From the NCBI GenBank assembly GCA_019636055.1, contig JAHBYH010000001.1:186001-250000 (forward strand): a stretch of 64,000 bases of DNA, read 5' to 3'. The notes beneath the pieces are model-generated. The model was not told where the DNA came from and did no database searches. It saw only the letters and a program-made list of their open reading frames with translations. Below, one piece after another: positions 19,760-28,649 of the stretch. Positions within the stretch are counted from its first letter, which is position 1. Every line of letters begins with the position of its first letter. The stretch is from Candidatus Paracaedibacteraceae bacterium. GTDB taxonomy: Bacteria > Pseudomonadota > Alphaproteobacteria > Paracaedibacterales > Paracaedibacteraceae. Made by a program: the position numbers and the translations under genes.

Positions 19760-21035
19760 TTTCTTTTAGTAAGTTTGATATCGATACAACATCTATCTTA
19801 TTATCATCTAAAATTTTTATCCATTGTTTAATTTTATCGACAACATCAGGTGTATTAATATCAAAACTTAAGACAACAAACCCCGTCCTTCTGACTACAC
19901 CCAAAACCTGATCCATAGCAGAAATCGGGCATTCATCAGCAGCCACCACCAGATAATTTAGTCTAGAAGAATCTGCCATTTTAAAAAATTTGTTATTAAG
20001 AACATCATCTCCTAAAACAACAAATTTATTATGATCGGACAAATAAGTCACCAGAGATTGAACATCCGCAGAAGATTTCAATAATTTGCGACCGCCCGTC
20101 AATAAAATTCCCTGAGCAGCGATAGAAGCATCCAAAATTGATGATAAAATCTTTTCACGGATATTCGGCTGCATGGCAGTTCTCACCGTCAGATAACCTT
20201 GGTCTTTATAAGGATTTGTATCCTCTAACGGAATCATCACAAGAACATCCAAACCATAATCCGATAAAGTTTCGACTTCATCCTGAAGGCCTGTAGTGTA
20301 GGGATCAATCGCAACGACAATATCCTCATAGATTTGATCTAAAATGGCATCGCTGTGGATCTTATTAAGGCCAAATCCTTTTAGAATAATAACTGCTTTT
20401 TGAACTTTTAGAATTGGGTTCTCAACCAAATACTGGGGGTTAATCGTTTGACTAATACCATAGGCAGTATGAGATGACGGCATAATCCGCTTTAATACCG
20501 GCAAATCCTTTTTTACCAGAGGCTCACTCGGTTGATCTTTATGATCGATGGCTGGCTGCGATTTTACCACAGCCCTGGAAGGATACTCTTTTTTTTCATC
20601 AGGCTGCGTTGCTGTTTTTTGCTTTACCCCATCCTTATTTTTTTCCACCCTAATCGTTTTCCCTGGTAAGAAACCAGTACTTTCCTCTTGGATAACAGCT
20701 AACGTTGTAGCCGCGAAAGAATGATCAGGCCTCGATCCTTTTGAAAAATTTGTTAGTTTTACCCATAAAACAATAGAGGTAAGGGCAATACCCCCAATTA
20801 ACAAAGCAATAAGCAAAACAATTTTTTTAGATGAAATTTTTTCTAGAGTTGATAAATCAATATTATGGATAGCATCTGTTTCTTTTGAATGCGTTACTTC
20901 AGCTTTAAAATCTTTCTCGATTCGCCCAACGACCCCTGTCTTTTGTTTATATTTAGGAATAAGCAATCGAACAGAGTTAGCAGTATCGACAATTTTTTCA
21001 ACCAGGCTTCTTATTAAATTGAGAAGATTATCCAT
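19752..21035 (-). CDS. Divergent polysaccharide deacetylase-family protein (YibQ/DUF610)
   Basis: The 427-residue product has a cytoplasmic N-terminus, one transmembrane helix at residues 71-93, a Lys/Glu/Pro-rich linker, and a C-terminal NodB-like (beta/alpha)7 domain from about residue 190. Segments such as AVIILKGFGLNK, DIVVAIDPYTTGLQDEVETL and LDVLVMIPLEDTNP fit the YibQ/DUF610 family. The family keeps the deacetylase fold, but its activity is not established. It lies between ctpA (3-base gap) and rppH (8-base overlap), the usual alphaproteobacterial order, which suggests an envelope function. Confidence 0.82.
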   Translation of the reverse strand: MDNLLNLIRSLVEKIVDTANSVRLLIPKYKQKTGVVGRIEKDFKAEVTHSKETDAIHNIDLSTLEKISSKKIVLLIALLIGGIALTSIVLWVKLTNFSKGSRPDHSFAATTLAVIQEESTGFLPGKTIRVEKNKDGVKQKTATQPDEKKEYPSRAVVKSQPAIDHKDQPSEPLVKKDLPVLKRIMPSSHTAYGISQTINPQYLVENPILKVQKAVIILKGFGLNKIHSDAILDQIYEDIVVAIDPYTTGLQDEVETLSDYGLDVLVMIPLEDTNPYKDQGYLTVRTAMQPNIREKILSSILDASIAAQGILLTGGRKLLKSSADVQSLVTYLSDHNKFVVLGDDVLNNKFFKMADSSRLNYLVVAADECPISAMDQVLGVVRRTGFVVLSFDINTPDVVDKIKQWIKILDDNKIDVVSISNLLKEND

Positions 21036-21038
21036 AAC

Positions 21039-22223
21039 TTAAGACCACTTTCTTAAGCTGACTAAACTTGTCACCAGCTCAAAAGCCCGCATTAATTGAA
21101 CATCATCCTCGCTCAATGCGTTTTTATTACCTAAACTAATGTTATTAATATTAGGGTCAGCATCAACCGTCACATCCGGATATACTCCCCGACCACTAAG
21201 ACTAGCGCCATCTAATGATGCAAACTTAGCCGTTGTAATTTTTACGCCGCCAACCCCAGGTACCGGAAATACGCTTTGTATAGACCCTTTACCATGGGAT
21301 CGTTTTCCTAAAACAAGAGCACGGTGATGAAATTTCAATGCTGAAGCGACGATCTCGGATGCGGATGCCGAACCGGAATTAATCAGAACAACAACAGGAA
21401 CAGTTGGCATTGACGTTTTTTCGTATGTCGTTAACGTTTTTTCAGGACTACCTCGTTCTTGAATTTTAATAACATCGCCAGACTTAATAAAGAATCCAAC
21501 GGTTCGTATTGCCTGATTAAGAATACCGCCGGGATTATTTCGCAAATCCAAAATAATCCCACGCAAAGATTCTTGCCTTTTATCAAACGTTTCAATAACT
21601 TCTTTTAATCGATCTGCAACTTGTTCATTAAAATAAGCAATTCGAATATACCCCACCCCATCTTTAATAATAAGTTTAACCGGATTCACTGTAATTTTCT
21701 GTCGGATCAAACTCAGGTTTAATTCTCGATCTTGTCGTTGAATCTGCAACTTAAGATGGGTCTTCGGTGAACCATGTAAAGCACCTACGATTTCAGAATA
21801 TGTCATATTATATGTTGGCTTTTGGTTAACGGCCACAATGACATCTCCGGATTGAATCCCCGCCGTGAATGCAGGCGACTCATCCAGCACACTGATGATA
21901 CGGACACCACCATCCGCAGGACACATCTCTACACCGATACCGCCGAACACACCGTCAGTTGAATCCGTCAAAAGGTCATAAGCCTTTGGTGTTAAATAAG
22001 AAGAATACGGGTCAAGTGATGACAACATTCCGGATAACGCACCAATGCGCATCGCTTCTAAATTAGGCTGAGAAACATAGTTCTTATCAACGAGATCGAT
22101 GACTTCTTTAAATAAGGGATCACACTCAAACGACGAAGGATGCTTATCTTTACCACTATCCCAACAGCCTGACAATAAGCAAGATAACGCACCTAGACTG
22201 ATTGCAACTTGACGGAAAGTCAC
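21039..22223 (-). CDS. ctpA: C-terminal processing peptidase (S41A), putative lipoprotein
   Basis: This is a periplasmic serine protease that trims C-terminal ends of exported proteins. The 394-residue product starts with a lipoprotein-type signal (residues about 8-20 with lipobox LLSGC), so it may be lipid-anchored. A PDZ domain spans roughly 90-170 (GGIGVEM, SPAFTAGIQSGDVIVAVN). The catalytic domain includes LRNNPGG, the nucleophile Ser in NSGSASASEI and the general-base Lys in SHGKGSIQS. gpmI lies upstream and the yibQ-like gene downstream, all on one strand. The murein hydrolase activator gene envC, often found beside ctpA in alphaproteobacteria, is absent. Confidence 0.92.
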   Translation of the reverse strand: MTFRQVAISLGALSCLLSGCWDSGKDKHPSSFECDPLFKEVIDLVDKNYVSQPNLEAMRIGALSGMLSSLDPYSSYLTPKAYDLLTDSTDGVFGGIGVEMCPADGGVRIISVLDESPAFTAGIQSGDVIVAVNQKPTYNMTYSEIVGALHGSPKTHLKLQIQRQDRELNLSLIRQKITVNPVKLIIKDGVGYIRIAYFNEQVADRLKEVIETFDKRQESLRGIILDLRNNPGGILNQAIRTVGFFIKSGDVIKIQERGSPEKTLTTYEKTSMPTVPVVVLINSGSASASEIVASALKFHHRALVLGKRSHGKGSIQSVFPVPGVGGVKITTAKFASLDGASLSGRGVYPDVTVDADPNINNISLGNKNALSEDDVQLMRAFELVTSLVSLRKWS

Positions 22224-22299
22224 TAGAAACCCCTTACCCCTTTAGACACTTACTCTAAGAATGACGTAATTCCATTAGTAAATCAATAGGTTGATTACT

Positions 22300-23778
22300 T
22301 TAACCAATCAATGAAGAACCGGTCATCTCGGGCGATTTTTGTATTGCCATTAAGTCTAGAATTGTCGGCGTGATATCTTTTAACCCGCCGTCCTTAACCG
22401 TTGCAGCGTCACTATTCATTAAGACAAATGGTACCGGATTTAACGTATGCGCGGTGTGAACACCCCCTGTCTCGGGATCGATCATCAACTCAACATTGCC
22501 ATGATCCGCCGTAATAATCATCACATACTCATTAACCTTAGAGGATTGCTCCAAGCGCCCTAAACATGAATCAACTGTTTCAACCGCTTTGACAATGGCT
22601 TTCTGAATACCTGTATGTCCAACCATATCCGGATTCGCAAAATTACAAACTACGAGGGAATAATCACCTAATGCCAGAGCAGCCTCTAATGAATCAGTTA
22701 ATTCGAAAGCTGACATTTCAGGCTTTAAATCATAAGTTGCAACGTTGGGTGATGCAATCATTTGACGGTCTTCCCCCGGATAAACCTCTTCACGACCACC
22801 ATTCAAAAAGAATGTCACATGGGCATATTTTTCTGTTTCAGCTGCTCTAAACTGCTTAAGTCCTGCCCTCGATACCAATGCCCCCAGTGTATCTTGGATA
22901 TTTTCTTTCTTAAATAGGGTGAGCATTCTGGGTGATAAATCAGCAGAATATTCAACCATACCCATTATTTGTGCTAAACGCGAATCGTCAATCAGCTTGG
23001 ATAAAATCTGTCGCATCCGATCTGCACGAAAATTCCCGACAAACAAACTGTCACCCTCAGAAAAACCAGCATAATCTTGATGACTTGCCGGAAGAATAAA
23101 CTCGTCAAAAACACCGGCGTTATAACTATCTTTAATATATTGGACAGGATCCGTAAAGCTTGCTCTGGCACCGTCACCAATGACCTGTATGGCAGCATCA
23201 ATTCTGTCCCAGCGCTTATCACGATCCATCCCATAGTAACGCCCACTTAATGTCACAATTTGGATATCATATCCCCGACAATCATCCACAAATTTTTGAA
23301 CATACATTGCTGCTGAATCAGGTGGCGTATCCCTGCCATCTAAAAACCCATGCACCTTAATTGAAAATCCCGCCTTAGCCATTTCCACAGCACAATAAGC
23401 CATCTGATCTTGATGAGAATGAACACCACCATCAGACAAAAGCCCCATGATATGAATCGTTTTATTGCGAGCAGATTCTATGAATTGCTTCCAAGCCGAA
23501 AGCCCTGTTAATTCATGGCGATTGATTGATTCATTAATTCGTGGAAGTTCTTGCAAAACAACCCGACCACTACCAATCGTCATATGGCCAACCTCTGAAT
23601 TCCCCATTTGACCTTCAGGCAATCCCACATTCAATTCAGACGCTTGCAATAAACTATGCGGATACGTTGTTAAAATGCGATCCCAATTTGGTGTACTGGC
23701 CATTGCAATTCCATTATGGTCAACAGCATTACGGATTCCCCATCCATCCAAAATGCACAAAAGAACCTTATTACTCAC
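22300..23778 (-). CDS. gpmI: 2,3-bisphosphoglycerate-independent phosphoglycerate mutase
   Basis: GpmI interconverts 3- and 2-phosphoglycerate with two Mn ions in glycolysis/gluconeogenesis. The 492-residue product has LLCILDGWG (metal Asp), MGNSEVGHMTIGSGR with the phosphorylated Ser, HGFLDGRDTPP and ITADHGNVE near the C-terminus. GTG 23778 is preferred: GGAG lies seven bases upstream and the sequence begins VSNKVLLCILDGWG. The upstream frame would duplicate the end of the preceding gene, whose stop overlaps this start by 8 bases, suggesting coupled translation. Length is close to the usual 500-515. Confidence 0.93.
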   Translation of the reverse strand: MSNKVLLCILDGWGIRNAVDHNGIAMASTPNWDRILTTYPHSLLQASELNVGLPEGQMGNSEVGHMTIGSGRVVLQELPRINESINRHELTGLSAWKQFIESARNKTIHIMGLLSDGGVHSHQDQMAYCAVEMAKAGFSIKVHGFLDGRDTPPDSAAMYVQKFVDDCRGYDIQIVTLSGRYYGMDRDKRWDRIDAAIQVIGDGARASFTDPVQYIKDSYNAGVFDEFILPASHQDYAGFSEGDSLFVGNFRADRMRQILSKLIDDSRLAQIMGMVEYSADLSPRMLTLFKKENIQDTLGALVSRAGLKQFRAAETEKYAHVTFFLNGGREEVYPGEDRQMIASPNVATYDLKPEMSAFELTDSLEAALALGDYSLVVCNFANPDMVGHTGIQKAIVKAVETVDSCLGRLEQSSKVNEYVMIITADHGNVELMIDPETGGVHTAHTLNPVPFVLMNSDAATVKDGGLKDITPTILDLMAIQKSPEMTGSSLIG

Positions 23779-24793
23779 GATATTTCTCCAATAATTTCTT
23801 TGGATCGTCGCCAAAACTGCAGTTCATCACGTCATAGACCCAACTAAGAATTTTTCCTTTATATAAACTAGAAAGAGAGGATCTAAATAGAGTGACATGA
23901 TGCCCCCCATCAACAGATTCAATCCCCCAAATTCCCGGCTCGGCTGCCCCCGGCATACCGAATCTTAAATCGTAAAGTTTTATTGAGTGATGATCCCGTT
24001 GGATCAGACATTCCCCTGCACAGAACCATAGATACATTTGAACATCCTGTAATTTCATAAAATCTGCGGATTTTTCTGCATCATCCCGATAACTGAACCA
24101 CTGAATTGGATATTTAGCTCCCGGATAAGTCGTAACAAGGCCAATCTTAACGTCATTTGAGCTGTGCGCTACAACACGACGTAAATGAATCTGGAACAGA
24201 GTTGGATAACTTTCAAGCCGATACGAATCACCCAAATCATCTCGCGCTTGCTGCAACGCAGATGAATTACAGGAAATGCCATAAAATAAATAGCTCGTCG
24301 TCAATAATAAGACAAACGAGGTCAACGTCCGAACAAGCTTATCCCATGGTATAATAAGCCCAAGGATTACAACAATTAACAACGGCACTGAATATAATAA
24401 ATCAACAACAGGAATAGCCCCTAAACTAAACCGATAATTTGATACAGGGTTGAGAAGTTGCGTTCCATAATGCGTAAAAACATCTAATAACGGATGGGTT
24501 ATCAATGCCCAAAAAATTAACCACATCCAAGACCAATAATCATCGGTCTTATACAATCGACGCATCAAGATCGCAGCAATTGGCGCAACAAGTGGTGCAA
24601 AAAATAAGGAGTGGGTAAAACCACGATGGTATAATTGTTCAGCAAAGGGATTACCGGAAAATTTTACAAGGACATCCAAATCAGGAAGCATCCCGTAGAT
24701 CCCCCCCCACAAAACGGCTTTTCGCCCTAGTTTGTGTTGAAATCCAGCCTGACCAACAGCGGCCCCTAGGATACCTTGAGTAACTAAATCCAT
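23771..24793 (-). CDS. Membrane-bound metal-dependent hydrolase (YdjM/DUF457-like)
   Basis: The 340-residue product has several transmembrane helices in its first half and a soluble C-terminal half. Metal-ligand-like motifs are GMLPDLDVL, YHRGFTHSLFFAP and THPLLDVFTHYGTQLL, matching the DUF457 family of inner-membrane proteins. The biochemical substrate is not known. ATG 24793 (MDLVTQGILG) is chosen because longer starts would enter the tRNA-Arg gene. Its stop overlaps the gpmI GTG start. Confidence 0.82.
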   Translation of the reverse strand: MDLVTQGILGAAVGQAGFQHKLGRKAVLWGGIYGMLPDLDVLVKFSGNPFAEQLYHRGFTHSLFFAPLVAPIAAILMRRLYKTDDYWSWMWLIFWALITHPLLDVFTHYGTQLLNPVSNYRFSLGAIPVVDLLYSVPLLIVVILGLIIPWDKLVRTLTSFVLLLTTSYLFYGISCNSSALQQARDDLGDSYRLESYPTLFQIHLRRVVAHSSNDVKIGLVTTYPGAKYPIQWFSYRDDAEKSADFMKLQDVQMYLWFCAGECLIQRDHHSIKLYDLRFGMPGAAEPGIWGIESVDGGHHVTLFRSSLSSLYKGKILSWVYDVMNCSFGDDPKKLLEKYRE

Positions 24794-24810
24794 GAAAGTT
24801 CCAATATGTA

Positions 24811-24887
24811 TGGTGCGATCGGCGGGATTCGAACCCACGACCTACGGATTAGGAATCCGTCGCTCTATCCTGCTGAGCTACGACCGC
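24811..24887 (-). tRNA. tRNA-Arg (anticodon CCT)
   Basis: The reverse strand gives a standard cloverleaf of 77 nt with encoded CCA. The acceptor GCGGTCG pairs with CGATCGC (one G-U), the D-loop is AGCTCAGCAGGATAGAGC, the anticodon loop TTCCTAA sits in an ACGGA/TCCGT stem, and the T-loop is TTCGAAT. Confidence 0.95.
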
Positions 24888-24933
24888 ATCTTGTCCCACA
24901 TTACCACAGTACAGGAGAATCAGCCAAGATGAT

Positions 24934-25836
24934 TTACGCTACTTTTTTGAGTTCCGGCTCGTCAAGAATTTTTGAATCAACAACCGTCTGAACACGCCAT
25001 TGATTGACAATCAGCCCCACAAAAATCATAGCAGACGCAATCATGTTCATCTGGGTAAACTGTTCCCCTAATATCAAGGAGGCAAACGTAATACCGAAAA
25101 CAGGAACAAGTAATGAGAATGGCGCGACTTTATGCGGCGGATAAGATTTTATTAGAACAGCCCAAAGCGTTGCCCCAACCCAAGATGAAACACATGCTGT
25201 ATAGGCTAAACACAACCACCCTATTGTTGTCATCGTCTGAATACTTGCAATGACGACATCCCATCCTTCAGAATATACACTCACCAAAAACATTGGGATA
25301 GGTGGTATAACTGATGACCACGCTGTCATCGCAAACATATCCACATCTCCAACCATTCGATACAAAATATTTGCAATGCCCCAAGCCACAGCTGCCGATA
25401 AAATTAAAATAAACCCAAGCGTTGAACTCTGATCTTGCGTATCCACAGCAATTAGAATCATACCAACCGCAGCAATTGTCATTCCTATCAGTTGATTTGG
25501 TTTAATCTTTGATTTAAAGATTAAAAATGAAAATAGCAGAGTGAAAAAAGCTTGGCTTTGCAAAACAAGTGATGCTAGCCCAGCCGACATCCCATAATGA
25601 ATCCCCATAAACATCAAGGTAAACTTAAAAACTCCAAGCGTCAGACCGATTCCGATAATCATTGTCCAACTTGTTTTTGGCTTAGCAATGAACAAAGCCG
25701 GCAGTGCGGCAATTGCAAAACGGCCGGCTCCGTATAAATAAGGTGGCATCTCATTAAGGCCTGCCTTAACGGCAATAAAATTAAAACCCCAGACCGCAGC
25801 GACTAGGATTGCCATAGCAATATGATGGAAAGACAT
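24934..25836 (-). CDS. EamA-family (DMT) metabolite exporter
   Basis: The 300-residue inner-membrane protein has about ten hydrophobic helices arranged as two EamA repeats. Features are ILVAAVWGFNFIAVKAGL at the first helix, the repeat signature around residues 60-130, and a second half beginning ILSAAVAWGIANILYR. It resembles RhtA/YdeD-type amino-acid exporters, but the substrate is not predictable. It stands alone, downstream of a 313-base gap and upstream of tRNA-Arg on the same strand. Confidence 0.87.
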   Translation of the reverse strand: MSFHHIAMAILVAAVWGFNFIAVKAGLNEMPPYLYGAGRFAIAALPALFIAKPKTSWTMIIGIGLTLGVFKFTLMFMGIHYGMSAGLASLVLQSQAFFTLLFSFLIFKSKIKPNQLIGMTIAAVGMILIAVDTQDQSSTLGFILILSAAVAWGIANILYRMVGDVDMFAMTAWSSVIPPIPMFLVSVYSEGWDVVIASIQTMTTIGWLCLAYTACVSSWVGATLWAVLIKSYPPHKVAPFSLLVPVFGITFASLILGEQFTQMNMIASAMIFVGLIVNQWRVQTVVDSKILDEPELKKVA

Positions 25837-26149
25837 AAAACACCAAACTTACCCTTTTGTGGGCAATGAAATTTTTGATTATAACGCAACAATCTTAGCA
25901 CAATATCGCCTTATTTGCAAACATTAAGGACATATGAACTCTTTAAAATTAATCTACAATAAAAGAATTATTATCCCTTAATTTCAAAAATTAACAACAG
26001 GCAAAATATAATCATTTTCTAGAAACATTTAACAAGAAAAAATTAAATCAAACAAAATGACCGTATAATACTTAACGGGGTATTTTTATTAGCATTTATT
26101 CTCAACATTCCCTATATTGTTCATAAGACAAACAACACAGAAAAAAGCA
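25837..26149. other. AT-rich intergenic region between the EamA gene and mnmA
   Basis: This divergent 313-base spacer should contain the promoters of both flanking genes. A TATAAT-like hexamer on the minus strand (25878-25883) and one on the plus strand (CCGTATAATAC near 26063) are visible, neither with a good -35 at the right distance. No coding or RNA gene is seen. Confidence 0.45.
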
Positions 26150-27268
26150 ATGACTCATAAGTTTAAACTCGATGGAATTCCTGATGGCGCCTTGGTTGCA
26201 GTAGCAATGTCCGGGGGCGTTGACTCATCTGTGACAGCAGCCCTTATGGTCGAAGCTGGCTACCAAGTCATTGGCATTACCTTACAACTTTATGATCATG
26301 GTCAAATGATTGACAAAAAAGGTGCGTGTTGTGCCGGCCAAGATATTTACGATGCTCGGACAGTTGCAGACAAACTTGGCTTTCCTCATTATGTTCTCGA
26401 TTATGAAAGCATTTTCAAACAAAGTGTCATGGATGATTTTGCAGACAGTTATTTGAATGGAGAGACCCCTATTCCCTGCGTTCGATGCAACCAGAAAGTC
26501 AAATTCAAGGATCTGCTAACAACATCTCGTGAATTAGGAGCTCAAGCTTTAATTACCGGACACTATGTTCAACGTTTACCCGGACAGGACCGCAGTGAAC
26601 TTCACCGCGCCCTTGACCCAAGCCGAGATCAAAGCTATTTCCTATTTACAACAACTCAAGATCAACTTGATTATTTGCGGTTTCCACTGGGTGGCATTCC
26701 CAAAACAGAAACACGGGACTTGGCGCATCGCTTTGGGCTCAAGGTTGCGAATAAACCTGACAGTCAAGATATCTGCTTTGTCCCCAACGGAAACTATGCC
26801 TCAGTAGTAGAACGCTTACGGCCCGGCGCTCTTGATTCAGGTGATATCGTCCATATGGATGGTCGAGTTCTGGGACAACACCAAGGGATCATCAATTACA
26901 CGGTTGGGCAACGCAAAGGCCTTGGCGTTTCCGCAAGCGACCCCTTGTATGTTATTCAGATTGATCCAATCAAAAAACAAGTTATTGTTGGCCCAAAAGA
27001 AGCTCTTGCTAAACATCAGATTTTAGTGCGTGATGTCAACTGGTTAGAAAATGAATCCCGATTTGACAACCCCCTTAGTTTAATAGTAAAAATACGATCA
27101 ACACACCCTGGTATTCCGGCAACGATCAAACGTCTGTCTTCTACCGAGGCTCTAGTCGAGTTCCAAGAACCAGAATACGGAGTTTCAGCAGGTCAGGCTT
27201 GTGTTTTTTATGAGGATTCAAGAGTTTTGGGGGGCGGATGGATCGCACGGGAATCAATAAAAAAATAG
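26150..27268 (+). CDS. mnmA: tRNA-specific 2-thiouridylase
   Basis: MnmA thiolates U34 of tRNA-Lys, -Glu and -Gln, taking sulfur relayed from cysteine desulfurase. The 372-residue product has the PP-loop [10 protein letters not shown], a catalytic Cys in [11 protein letters not shown] and the second catalytic Cys in [10 protein letters not shown], giving the expected pair. The C-terminal beta-barrel follows after about residue 280 ([10 protein letters not shown]). ATG 26150 (MTHKFKLDG) is chosen over an in-frame TTG at 26117; the ribosome-binding site is weak. ispD begins inside its last ten codons. Confidence 0.95.
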   Translation: MTHKFKLDGIPDGALVAVAMSGGVDSSVTAALMVEAGYQVIGITLQLYDHGQMIDKKGACCAGQDIYDARTVADKLGFPHYVLDYESIFKQSVMDDFADSYLNGETPIPCVRCNQKVKFKDLLTTSRELGAQALITGHYVQRLPGQDRSELHRALDPSRDQSYFLFTTTQDQLDYLRFPLGGIPKTETRDLAHRFGLKVANKPDSQDICFVPNGNYASVVERLRPGALDSGDIVHMDGRVLGQHQGIINYTVGQRKGLGVSASDPLYVIQIDPIKKQVIVGPKEALAKHQILVRDVNWLENESRFDNPLSLIVKIRSTHPGIPATIKRLSSTEALVEFQEPEYGVSAGQACVFYEDSRVLGGGWIARESIKK

Positions 27269-27903
27269 CCGCTATCATTGTCGCTGCAGGAAAAGGCTCA
27301 CGTTTTGGGTCAAGCATCCCAAAACAATATTCGCAATTGGGCACAAAGCCTCTGATTCGTCACAGCATCGAAACTTTTCTAGAAATAGGGATCAAGGACA
27401 TTATTGTCGTCATTCATCCCGACCACTATGAGTATTACGAAAAGGCCCTATCTGATTTAAATCTGCATGAACCAGCCTTAGGAGGCGCCACACGCGGTGA
27501 ATCGACGCTTGCTGGCCTCAAAGGCTTACGCGATATCAACCCAGATTTTGTTCTTGTTCATGATGCAGCCCGCCCTTTTGTCGACATTCCCTTGGTTCGT
27601 CGCGTCATTAATGGTCTAGAATCAGGACAAGGTGTCATCCCAGCCATTGAAGTAACCGACACTGTTAAGCTTGTCGCCCATTCCAAAGTATTGCAGACTC
27701 TCCCCCGTGAAAGTTTATGGCGCGCCCAAACCCCTCAAGGTTTTGATTATAAGACCATCATGGGATGTTTTGATCAAATTACAGATTACTCATTCACAGA
27801 CGAGGCATCACTGCTCGAGTTATGTAATATCCCTGTGACTGTTGTCCAAGGATCTGGTGAAAACGTAAAAATAACATTCTCTAGCGATTTACGGGGGCAT
27901 TAA
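27238..27903 (+). CDS. ispD: 2-C-methyl-D-erythritol 4-phosphate cytidylyltransferase
   Basis: IspD attaches CMP to MEP, the third step of the non-mevalonate isoprenoid pathway. The 221-residue product has the nucleotidyltransferase signature [16 protein letters not shown], then [10 protein letters not shown] and [11 protein letters not shown]. The ATG at 27238 follows a GGGGGGCGG tract inside mnmA, giving a 31-base out-of-frame overlap. The stop overlaps ispF as TAATG. The tight overlaps imply one transcript for mnmA-ispD-ispF. Confidence 0.94.
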   Translation: MDRTGINKKIAAIIVAAGKGSRFGSSIPKQYSQLGTKPLIRHSIETFLEIGIKDIIVVIHPDHYEYYEKALSDLNLHEPALGGATRGESTLAGLKGLRDINPDFVLVHDAARPFVDIPLVRRVINGLESGQGVIPAIEVTDTVKLVAHSKVLQTLPRESLWRAQTPQGFDYKTIMGCFDQITDYSFTDEASLLELCNIPVTVVQGSGENVKITFSSDLRGH

Positions 27904-28388
27904 TGGACTTTCGCATTGGCAATGGCTTTGATGTGCATACTATTGGATCGGGTGACGGCGTTACCCTAGGTGGAATATTCATCCCTTGCAGTTTTTCCTT
28001 AATTGGCCACTCAGACGCCGATGTGGTTCTCCATGCGATTACAGATGCCATCTTGGGGGCTGTGTGCCTCGGAGATATTGGCCAACATTTCCCCCCCAGT
28101 GATCCGCAATGGAAAGGGGCAGATTCTACCCTATTCTTAAAACATGCGCAGAAACTAGCCCTTGATATGGGATTTAAAATTAATAATATTGACGTCACTG
28201 TTATTGGTGAATCCCCGAAAATATCACCACATCGCGATACAATACGCCAACGAATTAGCGAAATCCTTTTAATAGATATCTCGCGCATCAGCGTTAAAGC
28301 GACAACAACAGAAAAATTAGGATTTACCGGACGCGGTGAAGGATTAGCCGCCTTAGCAACGACCATGTTAAGTAACACCAACAATTAA
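27903..28388 (+). CDS. ispF: 2-C-methyl-D-erythritol 2,4-cyclodiphosphate synthase
   Basis: IspF cyclises CDP-ME 2-phosphate, releasing CMP, in the MEP pathway. The 161-residue product has RIGNGFDVH (zinc ligands Asp and His), [29 protein letters not shown] and, near the end, [18 protein letters not shown]. Length and motifs are standard. It shares one base with the ispD stop. Many alphaproteobacteria carry ispD and ispF as a single fused gene; here they are separate. Confidence 0.95.
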   Translation: MDFRIGNGFDVHTIGSGDGVTLGGIFIPCSFSLIGHSDADVVLHAITDAILGAVCLGDIGQHFPPSDPQWKGADSTLFLKHAQKLALDMGFKINNIDVTVIGESPKISPHRDTIRQRISEILLIDISRISVKATTTEKLGFTGRGEGLAALATTMLSNTNN

Positions 28389-28649
28389 CAAACAATGACT
28401 TGACATTTTGTCTCGAGTCCCCCATAACATGGTAGGATGATTCTATACTTCTTCATGAATGACATATTGGTCTGGTTTTGAATTGGTATAACTTTACACT
28501 TGTAAAGTGGATCAAATACTAACTCATACCAAGTATATGAAAAAAGTATATACACGAATTCATCAGGACTGGATCGCATTGCGTCACTCTTGGGTATAAT
28601 TGTATTACTGACTTCTAACAATTGGTATACATTATATAAAAGAGAAAAA

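Noticed and set aside
24794-24838. N-terminal extension of the metal-dependent hydrolase
   Set aside because: It is translated from tRNA-Arg sequence.
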